Source of the DNA: Planctomycetota bacterium
GTDB taxonomy: Bacteria > Planctomycetota > GCA-002687715 > DRQF01
Assembly: GCA_024275615.1 (NCBI GenBank)
Contig: JAJRYU010000160.1
Location: forward strand, 1-9,543
Direction of reading: 5' to 3'
DNA: 9,543 nt
Below are positions 1-6,690 of the stretch, piece after piece. The notes below the pieces were generated by a model, which was not told the DNA's origin, did no database searches, and was given only the letters and a program-made list of their open reading frames with translations. Positions within the stretch are counted from its first letter, which is position 1. The number at the start of each line of letters is the position of its first letter. A program made the position numbers and the translations under genes.

Positions 1-378
1 AGTTCTCCTGGCATCTTCCCCATCTCCTGATTCTAGTCTTCGGCGCATTCCCGCACGGTGCGTGTTGCTTGCCACCGGCATTGAAGCCCCTGGTGTCCCA
101 TGCTTGCCTTCCTTCAGCTCTTTTGTTTTCGGCTCACATCCCGCAGTTCATTGAGGTGATCACCCACCATCTTTGAATTATTCCCCCAGCTCCGAGCTAA
201 GCCTTGTCTATGAAGGAGCTTGTGGAATTGTTTAGGTTGTGAAAAAAAAGCACGCTCTCAGAATCGGCATCGATTGCAGTGAGCGGAAACGCTCTGATAT
301 ATGGGGGATTGACAGTGACCCCCGAATTTCACTGGGATTTCTTGCAGAGAAAAGCGAACAAGAGCACTTCTGAGGGAA

Positions 379-606
379 TCGGCCATTCGTGCCGACTCAG
401 CCCCTCTATGGGCTGAAGAGCCGTGGAGTATAGACAGGGCTCAAGAGCTTCCTGGCGGGCTGCTTGAGAGCCAGGGGCTCGACATTCTCAGTATTGGCAC
501 GGTGTATGCGATGTGTTTGTCGCACTCGGTTGAGTGGGCGGCCGTTATTAACGGTTAAATCAGGAATGCGCTCCGATCTCGTCAGCGGCCGCCCTCTCAT
601 TTTTTT
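379..606 (+). ncRNA. Candidate structured RNA with 3' terminator
   Basis: Several inverted repeats follow one another: TCGGC/GCCGA (379-383/391-395); TCAGCCC/GGGCTGA (397-403/410-416), which competes with GGCT/AGCC (411-422); a compound stem GAGC-TT-CCTGGC paired with GCCAGG-G-GCTC (445-480); TGCGA/TCGCA (507-511/520-524); CACTC/GAGTG with a GGTT loop (523-527/532-536); and the terminator-like stem at 532-598 followed by a T-run. An RNA starting near 345 could be driven by the TTGACA at 309-314, but its -10 box is poor. I looked for hallmarks of RNase P RNA, tmRNA, SRP RNA and tRNA and did not find them. A 6S-like RNA cannot be judged by eye. The alternatives are a 5' regulatory leader, the 3' untranslated end of an upstream gene, or chance pairing in GC-rich DNA. 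Confidence 0.2.
532..606 (+). terminator. Probable intrinsic terminator, plus strand
   Basis: The left arm GAGTGGGCGGCCG (532-544) pairs with CGGCCGCCCTCTC (586-598) at 12 of 13 positions, and ATTTTTTT (599-606) follows directly. The T-run lies only on the plus-strand side, which gives the direction. The loop is unusually long at 41 bases. It holds a small CCGTT/AACGG hairpin (542-554) that competes with the base of the main stem, so more than one fold is possible. It would end a transcript entering from the left, or a small RNA encoded here, about 125 bases before the gene at 733. Confidence 0.42.
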
Positions 607-705
607 ACCGATGCTTCCCAGCTTATCATAGAATACCCCCCACGGATTGCATGAGAGCTTGCCTATCTTTGGCAGGAGTTCTCTCGATCTTCATGCCCTG
701 TCCTT

Positions 706-724
706 TATAGTGGTCGCAATAGGA
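706..724 (+). promoter_or_regulatory. Possible -10 box and ribosome binding site for the 733 gene
   Basis: TATAGT at 706-711 resembles a -10 box, but no good -35 sits 16-18 bases upstream. Transcription would start about 15 bases before the ATG. AGGA at 721-724 is a Shine-Dalgarno match 8 bases before the ATG at 733. It favours that start over the in-frame ATG at 742. The terminator-like structure just upstream makes a separate promoter here reasonable. Confidence 0.3.
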
Positions 725-732
725 TTAATGCA

Positions 733-2031
733 ATGACCACGATGCCTTCCCGAAAACCTAAGCAACCGTCGGCTTCGATGCCACCATGGCTGAGTGTGGC
801 CGCACACCTGCCCCTTTTTGGCCTCATCACTTTCTTGCTGGCCATTTTCTTCATTCAAGTGCCGACCTTGGGCCAAAAGAAATCCCAGGTTCGATGGTGG
901 CGGGGTTCTTTTGATGCGGCCATCCAAGAGGCCAAGGAACGCAATGTGCCTCTTTTTATTGCCCTGATCCAGGAGGGGGAGGAGGCCAACGAGAGGCTCG
1001 TTGACGACGTGTTCACCAACAAGAACTTTGTCGCAATCACCAAGAACGCAGTGCCGGTCCTTGCCAACAAGGGGTCACACGGCTCTAAGTCTCAGCTTAT
1101 CGGAGGAGTCAAGAAAGAAGTTTGCAGGCGTATGGGTGGTGCCACTTGTGAGCAACACCAAGATCTAGAGGCGCGCATCTTTCGTGAGTTCTTTGTTGGC
1201 GAGGAGGCGCTAACGCCTCAAGTCATGGTGTGTCGCATCAACCTCAAGCTTGTGGAGCGCATTGTTGATGTCGCTGGCCCGCGCGCCTATGCCGATGCCG
1301 TGAAAAAGGCCAAGAAGTTGATGGGCCCAGGCCTTGATGCGGCCATGTTCAAAGTCGCCAGGGGCAAGATCACACGGGGGCGCAACCTCATCCGAATGGG
1401 GCAGTATCGCCAGGCGTGGGACGAGATCTCCGACCTGGCCAAGATTGGTGGTCCCTCACCCCTGGTCAAGAAGGCCATCGCTCTGCACAAGAAAGTCGAA
1501 GCCAAGGTTAATGGCGCCCTGGAGGCAGCCTATGCTGCGGCCGATCGAAACGACTACTGGACAGCTCTAGGCACCCTTGAGCGTGTGGCTAGAGAGTTCA
1601 AAGGGACACCTCCGGCCAAAAAAGCCGAGGCGGCGTTCAAACGATTGAGCAAGACAAAAGATGGCAGTCCAGTTGCGCGTCAACTGAAGAAACAAAAGCG
1701 CTATCTTCCGTGGATGGCAAGAGCTCGCGCTCATGAGACCCGGGGTGAATACCAACAAGCCAGAAAGCTCTATCGCCGTGTCAAAGCGAAAGCCAAGAAA
1801 CTCCCAGTGGCTCAACAAGCGGAAGAACGGTTGGCCTACTTTCGGTCAGAATCAGCCATCGCCGCACTCTTGAAGGTGGTTGACCAGGAAAATGAGGCCA
1901 AAGCACTCCTCAAAGAGGCAACCAAGAAAGCGCGAGATGGTGACTTACCTGGGGCAAAAGTGATCTACCACCGGATTCTCAAGGAGTACCCAGGGACCAA
2001 GGCAGCCAAGAAGGCTCAATCAAAGCTTTGA
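733..2031 (+). CDS. Membrane-anchored thioredoxin-like and TPR-like protein
   Basis: The 432-residue protein has a short basic N-terminus, one hydrophobic segment at about residues 24-43 (signal anchor), then a large soluble part probably outside the cytoplasmic membrane. Residues 54-180 look like the thioredoxin-like fold seen in DUF255/thioredoxin_7-type proteins: paired tryptophans, SFDAAIQEAKERNVPLFI, then a helix ending in VFTNKNFV. The place of the usual CxxC carries EGEEAN, so classical disulfide exchange is unlikely. Three cysteines remain (131, 139, 168), and C131, C139 and H142 are close together. Residues about 200-432 are lysine- and alanine-rich helices with TPR-like spacing, such as GEYQQARKLYRRV and GDLPGAKVIYHRILKEYPGT. 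AGGA 8 bases upstream supports the start. fmt begins 30 bases after the stop, suggesting co-transcription. The function is unknown; a scaffold or stress-related envelope protein is only a guess. Confidence 0.85.
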   Translation: MTTMPSRKPKQPSASMPPWLSVAAHLPLFGLITFLLAIFFIQVPTLGQKKSQVRWWRGSFDAAIQEAKERNVPLFIALIQEGEEANERLVDDVFTNKNFVAITKNAVPVLANKGSHGSKSQLIGGVKKEVCRRMGGATCEQHQDLEARIFREFFVGEEALTPQVMVCRINLKLVERIVDVAGPRAYADAVKKAKKLMGPGLDAAMFKVARGKITRGRNLIRMGQYRQAWDEISDLAKIGGPSPLVKKAIALHKKVEAKVNGALEAAYAAADRNDYWTALGTLERVAREFKGTPPAKKAEAAFKRLSKTKDGSPVARQLKKQKRYLPWMARARAHETRGEYQQARKLYRRVKAKAKKLPVAQQAEERLAYFRSESAIAALLKVVDQENEAKALLKEATKKARDGDLPGAKVIYHRILKEYPGTKAAKKAQSKL

Positions 2032-2061
2032 ACCAAGGGCCCAGGATCGCTACAAACCGCC

Positions 2062-3018
2062 ATGAAACTCGTTTTTCTTGGCACATCCGAATTAGCGGCC
2101 CAGGCCTTGTCCGCTCTTCAGCGCAGCGCACACCAAGTTTCATTGGTGGTCACCCAGCCGGATCGTGGTGCTGGGCGCGGCCGGAAACCGGCACCTCCAC
2201 CGGTAAAAACTGAAGCCCTATCCTTGGGGTTGCCCGTCACTCAGCCCGAATCTGTCAATACCAGAGTTTTTCGGGCTCTTATTCGTGAACACGATCCCGA
2301 CGTTCTCGTGGTAGCGGCTTTTGGGCAGTTCTTGCGACCCCTTCTTCTGGCGATTCCACCCAAGGGTTGCCTCAATGTGCACGCTTCGATTTTGCCTCGG
2401 CATCGGGGGGCATCCCCCATTAACGCTGCAATCCTCGCTGGTGACGAAGAAGTCGGGGTGAGCATCATGAAAATGGACGAAGGCATGGACACGGGGCCTG
2501 TGGGTTTGGTTGGCCGATTGCCAGCCAATCCTGAGGAAACCGCCGGCGAATTGCACGATCGTTTGGCAGTCCTCGGCGGTGAACTCATCGTTCAAGCCCT
2601 TGATCGCCTGGATTCTGGGACCTTGGAGTTTGTTGCTCAAGATGAAGACAAGGCCACCCATGCCCCAAAACTCAGCAAGCAGGACGGGCTTGTTCAGTTT
2701 GACTGCGATGTTGTGCAAACGCGGCGACAAATAAGGGGACTTTCCCCGTGGCCCGGTTGTTATGGCGACCTGGAAACGAAACAGGGTGTTAAGCGGGTCA
2801 TTCTTGGCACTGTAGAGGCCGAGGACAGGTCCTTTGCTGCGGAACCCGGAGAGGTTCTTGCCGCTGATGGCACCGGACTCCGAGTCGCTTGCCGACGAGG
2901 TGTGCTGGTGATCAAAGAACTGAAGCCGGCGGGCAAACGCAAGATGTCTGTGGCTGACTTTCTCAATGGCACCACGGTTGAAGTGGGAGCCCGATTCAAA
3001 GGTGCAAGAAATGAGTGA
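2062..3018 (+). CDS. fmt: Methionyl-tRNA formyltransferase
   Basis: The enzyme transfers a formyl group from 10-formyl-tetrahydrofolate to the amino group of Met-tRNAi in the cytoplasm, giving fMet-tRNA for initiation. At 318 residues it matches the usual length (E. coli 315). The N-terminal Rossmann-like domain starts MKLVFLGTSELA. The tRNA-contacting loop PDRGAGRGRKP is at 33-43. The signature NVHASILPRHRGASPI (105-120) carries the expected catalytic N105 and H107, and D143 in MDEGMDTGP completes the triad. The C-terminal OB-fold domain includes KLSKQDGLVQFD and LSPWPG (227-232). No strong ribosome binding site precedes the ATG: an AGGA lies 15 bases away, so coupling to the upstream gene is likely. 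The end overlaps rsmB by 8 bases, a common fmt-rsmB arrangement, but def is not present next to it. Confidence 0.97.
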   Translation: MKLVFLGTSELAAQALSALQRSAHQVSLVVTQPDRGAGRGRKPAPPPVKTEALSLGLPVTQPESVNTRVFRALIREHDPDVLVVAAFGQFLRPLLLAIPPKGCLNVHASILPRHRGASPINAAILAGDEEVGVSIMKMDEGMDTGPVGLVGRLPANPEETAGELHDRLAVLGGELIVQALDRLDSGTLEFVAQDEDKATHAPKLSKQDGLVQFDCDVVQTRRQIRGLSPWPGCYGDLETKQGVKRVILGTVEAEDRSFAAEPGEVLAADGTGLRVACRRGVLVIKELKPAGKRKMSVADFLNGTTVEVGARFKGARNE

Positions 3019-4393
3019 CCGTCCCCAACGTCATGCCCGTGATGCCGCCGCCAAATTCTTGGCGCGGCCCGTCGACAAGAGATTGGGCGACAGTCGCCGA
3101 AATTTCGCCTCCATGGTTGAGGCCCGAGAGCGGCCCTTGTTTCACGAATTGGTGGCGGGGACCACGCGCCGAGAGATTTGTCTCGACGCCGTTCTTTCGG
3201 CCTATTCAAATGCACCGATTGGGCGGATCGAGAGACGGCTCAAGACGGTCTTACGCTTGGCTCTCTATCAGTTGATATTTTTGGATGGCATTCCAGATCA
3301 TGCTGCGGTCTCAGAGTCCCTCAAGTTGATTCCCTCAAAGCGAGCCAGAGGGTTTGCCAACGGTATTTTGCGCCAAGTCCTGCGTGAGGGAAGAAAAACG
3401 GACGTGGCTCCCGCCGCGGAGGCGCGGCGTTGTGCTTTGCCCATCGGAGAATCCGCATGGTTTGTGACCCAAAGACCAATCCTTCCGGATCCAGAGGAAG
3501 AGCCCTTGGCTCATGTTGCTGCGGCACATGGGTTTCCAGTTGAAGCGGCCGCCTTGTTGGTCGCAGGGATCGGCGATGAGGCGGCCCTCGCGGTGATGAG
3601 TCATGCCAATATGAGGCCGCAGACGGCTCTTCGCGTATGTGGGGACTTGTCCCAGAGGCAGAGTTGTGTGGATTCGTTGAGACAACAAGGTGTCACCTTG
3701 GAGTCCCTGGGCGGGCCTGAAAGTGGCGTCTTTGGTCTAGAAACTGGAATCGATCCAGCGACTTTGACGCCGTTTCAAAGTGGCGAATTGACTGTTCAGG
3801 GACCATTTGCCGCTCGCGTGGCGCCACTCCTTGGTCCCCAAGCCGGTGAGCGCGTACTTGATCTTTGTGCCGCCCCAGGAGGCAAGGCTATCCACTTGGC
3901 CGAATTGGCTCCTGATGCTGAAATTGTCGCCTACGCTCAAGACGTGCAGGGAGGCCAACGCTTGAACTCGACGTTGGCACGGTGTCAACGGGCCAACATC
4001 AAGGTGGTGCAAAGCCGAAAGACGCCCTACCATCAGGGCCCATTTGATCGAATTCTGCTCGATGTCCCTTGCAGCAACTCCGGAGTGCTTTCCCGGCGTC
4101 CCGAGGCTCGCCACCGATTGGATCGGCGCTCCTTGGCTAGTTTGGCACAGATCCAACGATCTCTGCTCAAGAAGACTCTATCTAAGTGCTCCCCCAAAAC
4201 GGATCTAACACGGGTGGTATATTCCACTTGCAGCATCCTGCCCGGGGAGAACGGCGACTTGGTGCGGTTGGTCCTGAAGGACTTTGCCAACGCAAAGCTC
4301 GTCCAGGAAATTCAAGCACTTCCCCAGGGGCCTTGGCTTGATGGCGGATACGCCGCTCTTATTGAGCTTGGACCCCCAGTTTCGCCGACGTGA
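3011..4393 (+). CDS. rsmB: 16S rRNA (cytosine-967-C5)-methyltransferase RsmB
   Basis: RsmB methylates C967 of 16S rRNA using S-adenosylmethionine. The 460-residue protein has an N-terminal NusB-like RNA-binding domain (about 1-135: RPLFHELVAGTTRR, LRLALYQLIFLDGIPDHAAVSES, FANGILRQVLR) and a C-terminal Rossmann methyltransferase domain (about 195-460). Visible motifs are the SAM-binding LDLCAAPGGK (283-292), motif IV DVPCSNSGV with C354, and motif VI VYSTCS with the expected catalytic C407. Both cysteines of the RNA m5C methyltransferase family are present. I chose the ATG at 3011 because the protein then starts MSDRPQRHARDAA, as in the family, and AAAGGTG (2998-3004) is a suitable ribosome binding site; an in-frame ATG at 2966 would overlap fmt by 53 bases. 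The NSGVLSRRPEAR stretch after motif IV recalls planctomycete homologues. Confidence 0.95.
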   Translation: MSDRPQRHARDAAAKFLARPVDKRLGDSRRNFASMVEARERPLFHELVAGTTRREICLDAVLSAYSNAPIGRIERRLKTVLRLALYQLIFLDGIPDHAAVSESLKLIPSKRARGFANGILRQVLREGRKTDVAPAAEARRCALPIGESAWFVTQRPILPDPEEEPLAHVAAAHGFPVEAAALLVAGIGDEAALAVMSHANMRPQTALRVCGDLSQRQSCVDSLRQQGVTLESLGGPESGVFGLETGIDPATLTPFQSGELTVQGPFAARVAPLLGPQAGERVLDLCAAPGGKAIHLAELAPDAEIVAYAQDVQGGQRLNSTLARCQRANIKVVQSRKTPYHQGPFDRILLDVPCSNSGVLSRRPEARHRLDRRSLASLAQIQRSLLKKTLSKCSPKTDLTRVVYSTCSILPGENGDLVRLVLKDFANAKLVQEIQALPQGPWLDGGYAALIELGPPVSPT

Positions 4394-4446
4394 TTTGTGC
4401 TTAACGAAGAAAAACATCTCAAATCTCAAGAGGAAGAGGCATACCG

Positions 4447-4502
4447 TTGGTGAAATGCCGCTGGATCGCTACACTTTCCACTCGCAAGATAGGTACATGG
4501 AG
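4447..4502 (+). promoter_or_regulatory. Candidate promoter and ribosome binding site for the 4511 gene
   Basis: TTGGTG (4447-4452) and TACACT (4470-4475) are 17 bases apart and resemble sigma70-type -35 and -10 boxes, with 3 of 6 and 4 of 6 matches. A start near 4482 would leave a leader of about 29 bases. GGAG at 4499-4502 sits 8 bases before the ATG at 4511. The 117-base gap after rsmB also fits a separate transcription unit. The matches are modest and sigma factor preferences in this organism are unknown. Confidence 0.28.
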
Positions 4503-4510
4503 CAAGTCGT

Positions 4511-5143
4511 ATGGGTCGTCGAGGCCAATCAAATCGTAGATCAGGATCGTCAGGGAATCGTGGGGGCCGTAGCCGCAATGGCTCTAGTCGCGGCGGAAGT
4601 TCTTCAAACTCCACGCCCATGATCCTGGGTGGGCTAGGTGTCGTTGTCGTTGTTGCTGTCGCATTCATGCTGCTGGGTGGAAACGAAGAAGAGATCGATG
4701 CGCCTTCGAATCAGAACACCATGAGCTCTTCTTCCAACCTCAAGAAGAAGTCGAATCTCGTCAAGAAACCGGTTCCAGTTGTGGCTTCGAACCCGCGGAA
4801 TACCGCGCGCAACAAGAAGTACAACATGTCTGTTCTCCGCCCCCTCAAGGCGAAGGTCGACATGAGCGAATGGGAGAAGATCGACGGCTATCTCAGCGAG
4901 GCCTATAAGCTCAAGGGTCAGGCCGCGGATGCCAGAAAAGCTGGCAATGAGGCCAAGTACAAAGAGCTCATGACCAAAGCCGTCGATACATGGCGCAAAG
5001 GTGACATGGCGAGCGAAACTTTCATCTACGAGATTGACGGGATCAACGGCGACTTATGGGAGGCGTGCTTCAAGACTGAAAGAACACGACTTAAGAATGC
5101 TCTCAAGGCATTCCGCGGGTTCACCGGTTTCGAATCTCACTAG
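4511..5143 (+). CDS. Single-pass membrane protein with R/G/S-rich N-terminus, function unknown
   Basis: I do not recognise the family of this 210-residue protein. Residues 1-35 are almost only Arg, Gly, Ser and Asn and strongly positive. Residues about 37-57 (ILGGLGVVVVVAVAFMLLGG) are one membrane helix. The basic tail predicts N-terminus in, C-terminus out. Residues 58-105 are a low-complexity Ser/Asn/Lys/Pro linker. Residues 106-210 are charged and mostly helical (SEWEKIDGYLSEAYKLKGQAADARKAG is cited here only as positions 119-145), with a single cysteine at 186. GGAG 8 bases upstream supports the start. The frame overlaps no neighbour and ends at the convergent junction. The R/G-rich tail could bind nucleic acid or acidic lipids, but this is inference. 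The layout of one helix followed by a helical soluble domain resembles the protein at 733, without obvious sequence similarity. Confidence 0.8.
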   Translation: MGRRGQSNRRSGSSGNRGGRSRNGSSRGGSSSNSTPMILGGLGVVVVVAVAFMLLGGNEEEIDAPSNQNTMSSSSNLKKKSNLVKKPVPVVASNPRNTARNKKYNMSVLRPLKAKVDMSEWEKIDGYLSEAYKLKGQAADARKAGNEAKYKELMTKAVDTWRKGDMASETFIYEIDGINGDLWEACFKTERTRLKNALKAFRGFTGFESH

Positions 5144-5168
5144 ATCCCCGGCTTCGCTGGCTCGATCT
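5142..5168. terminator. Hairpin at the convergent gene junction
   Basis: AGATC (5142-5146) pairs with GATCT (5164-5168). Inside it CCGGC (5148-5152) pairs with GCTGG (5156-5160) through one G-U pair and a TTC loop. The structure fills the 24-base gap between the two convergent genes and includes bases of both stop codons. A symmetric stem between converging genes could end transcription from both sides. No T-run follows on either strand, so it is not a typical intrinsic terminator. Confidence 0.25.
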
Positions 5169-5563
5169 TAGGAAGCGTAAGTTTCTTCTGAGAGCCATCG
5201 GTGAAATTCTTCCAGTCGGCCGATACGCCGGAGAAATCGCTCCATATTCTGGAGTCGACCCATGAGGCGATCGTTGAGAACGATCGCCTCTTCGTCGATG
5301 CCAAGCTTGGAAAGATCGCGCCCAGCGCACAGCAAGAGGACCGCTGAGGCATCCCGGTCGTCCCCCTCCAAAGCGGCAATGGCGTCCAATGTGCCGTTGC
5401 GTTGATCGCGCAAGACGCGACCGTCCATCAGTGCCTCAATGATTTTTGCCGAAGCGAAGCCAAAGAGTTCGACCCGATTCGAATCATCAATTTTGACGTT
5501 GTGTCTCAATTCGTAATTGCGGACGAGTTCGGCAGTGATGTTTTGCAGGGCAACATTGGGCAT
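5168..5563 (-). CDS. Uncharacterised 131-residue protein
   Basis: I do not recognise this protein. The frame is open further upstream to 5755, but that part is antisense-like shadow of the aminotransferase. The ATG at 5563 starts 4 bases after the aminotransferase stop, and GGAG (5576-5573, minus strand) lies 9 bases before it inside the end of that gene, so I chose this start. The protein is soluble and mostly helical, with many Arg, Asp, Glu and Leu residues. It has one cysteine (C79, in AVLLLCAGRD) and no signal peptide or membrane helix. The segment from VELFGFASAKII (31-42) on is evenly amphipathic. As the last gene of the minus-strand operon, tightly coupled to the aminotransferase, it may work with that enzyme, but nothing in the sequence shows how. 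Confidence 0.75.
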   Translation of the reverse strand: MPNVALQNITAELVRNYELRHNVKIDDSNRVELFGFASAKIIEALMDGRVLRDQRNGTLDAIAALEGDDRDASAVLLLCAGRDLSKLGIDEEAIVLNDRLMGRLQNMERFLRRIGRLEEFHRWLSEETYAS

Positions 5564-5567
5564 GGGG

Positions 5568-6647
5568 TCAGGCTCCGGTCGCGGCCAGGCAATCCTCAAA
5601 GGTGTCGAGGAAGTCTTCCATGTGGTGCATTTGCAAGTCACCCATGTGACCAATGCGGAAGGTCTTCTCTTTGAGAGCACCGTAGCCGTTTCCAAACAGT
5701 TTGCCTGTTTTGCGCACGGCGTCAATAAGCTGCCCGACATTGATGCCGGTCTCATTTCGGAACACGGACACTGTGGGAGACATGAAGTCCGCTTCAGGAA
5801 AGAGGTTAAAGCGAGAAAGGCGGGTGCGCACGTAGCTGGCCATTTCTTGGTGTCGCTGCCAGCGGTTCTCTAACCCTTCCGCCAAGATCCGTCCCAATTG
5901 GAATCGTAACGCCACCAGGAGGGATGTGTTTATGGTCGCCGGGCTTTGGTTCTTGGCTGCCATTTTCGCAAAGACCTCAAAATCAAAGTATTGGCCCTTG
6001 TTCTTCATGCCTAACGATCGTTCCATAGCTCGCGGGCTGACGGAAAAAAGGGCCAGCCCCGGAGGCATCGCCAGGGCCTTCTGAATACCCGAAAACGCCA
6101 CATCAATGTGCCAATCATCGACTTTGACCGGAGCGCCCGCCAAGGAACTGACACAGTCGACGGCCAAGAGGACGTCGTCGTGCTCACCCACGACCTTGGC
6201 AATGTCCTCAATGGGATTGAGGACTCCGGTGCTGGTTTCGCTGTGGACGACGGTGACCAGGTCGTAGTCGCCCTTGCTCAAGGCATCGGCAACCATCTCC
6301 GGGCGGACGGCAAGGCCTGGGTCAACCCTAAGAGCATCGACGGGTTTGCCATTTTTGACGGCAATTTGGTATTGCCGCTCGCTAAACGCTCCGCACACGG
6401 TTGCCAGAATCTTCTTGTTTGAGAGATTCCTGACCACGGCCTCCATGAGTCCTGTGGCAGCCGAAAGAGCTGGGTAGCAGGGGTGGGTGGTGCCAAAGAG
6501 CACTTTGAGTTGAGAAAAAACGTCGGCCGTCACCTCCTGGACCTCGGGTCCACGGTGAGAGATGACCGGTCCGGCCATAGCCTCTAAAACCTCAGGGAAA
6601 ACTTCGGTTGGCCCAGGAATGAACAGTCTCGGTTTATAATCGCTCAT
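5568..6647 (-). CDS. Class V PLP-dependent aminotransferase (alanine-glyoxylate aminotransferase family)
   Basis: The 359-residue protein is a fold-type I, pyridoxal-phosphate enzyme of the alanine-glyoxylate/serine-pyruvate aminotransferase group, cytoplasmic. It opens with RLFIPGPTEV (7-16), the family N-terminus. Other features are SAATGLMEA (62-70) at the cofactor phosphate loop, VHSETSTGVLNPI (134-146), the cofactor-contacting D164 in AVDCVSSL, the probable Schiff-base lysine K190 in SGIQKALAMPPG, and R331 in FRIGHMG, which should bind the substrate carboxylate. The substrate pair cannot be read from sequence: alanine, serine or aspartate with glyoxylate or pyruvate are all known in the family. 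The ribosome binding site is weak (GGTGAGG, 13 bases away). It lies 43 bases after the ligase-like gene and 4 bases before the 131-residue gene, so it is probably in the same operon. Confidence 0.9.
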   Translation of the reverse strand: MSDYKPRLFIPGPTEVFPEVLEAMAGPVISHRGPEVQEVTADVFSQLKVLFGTTHPCYPALSAATGLMEAVVRNLSNKKILATVCGAFSERQYQIAVKNGKPVDALRVDPGLAVRPEMVADALSKGDYDLVTVVHSETSTGVLNPIEDIAKVVGEHDDVLLAVDCVSSLAGAPVKVDDWHIDVAFSGIQKALAMPPGLALFSVSPRAMERSLGMKNKGQYFDFEVFAKMAAKNQSPATINTSLLVALRFQLGRILAEGLENRWQRHQEMASYVRTRLSRFNLFPEADFMSPTVSVFRNETGINVGQLIDAVRKTGKLFGNGYGALKEKTFRIGHMGDLQMHHMEDFLDTFEDCLAATGA

Positions 6648-6690
6648 GGGTTGAGTTTGGCCTCACCATGTCCAGGAAACAAGGACCAGT

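Larger units (their letters stand above)
1..732. other. Non-coding 5' region, no supported gene
   Basis: I see no convincing gene here. Two plus-strand frames run in from the window edge and stop near 154 and 176, and one minus-strand frame runs out of the edge from about 150. None gives a recognisable protein, so a gene fragment at the edge can be neither shown nor excluded. Positions 303-323 form a GGGGG/CCCCC inverted repeat that contains a perfect TTGACA (309-314). The only match to a -10 box at suitable spacing is a weak TGGGAT (333-338). From about 379 the sequence is rich in inverted repeats, and it ends in a terminator-like structure at 532-606. The last 100 bases carry a possible -10 element and ribosome binding site for the gene at 733. 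Confidence 0.6.

Noticed and set aside
303..338. TTGACA promoter inside a GGGGG/CCCCC hairpin
   Set aside because: The -35 match is perfect, but the only -10 candidate (TGGGAT, 18 bases on) lacks the key second A. I kept it as a remark and did not call a promoter.
406..600. Minus-strand open frame of 64 residues with two GRPL repeats
   Set aside because: It starts inside the terminator-like arm, has no ribosome binding site, and lies wholly over the plus-strand inverted repeats. The repeated GRPL comes from the two arms of the inverted repeat.
2218..2730. Minus-strand open frame of 170 residues opposite fmt
   Set aside because: It is fully antisense to a certain fmt gene, has no recognisable domain, and is explained by the codon pattern of the opposite strand.
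4284..4622. Plus-strand open frame of 112 residues bridging rsmB and the next gene
   Set aside because: It overlaps the end of rsmB and the start of the 4511 gene in another frame. The 4511 frame has the ribosome binding site, membrane helix and full length to the junction.
5564..5755. A longer 195-residue form of the 131-residue protein
   Set aside because: The extra N-terminal part lies over the C-terminal end of the aminotransferase in another frame, while ATG 5563 has its own well-spaced ribosome binding site.
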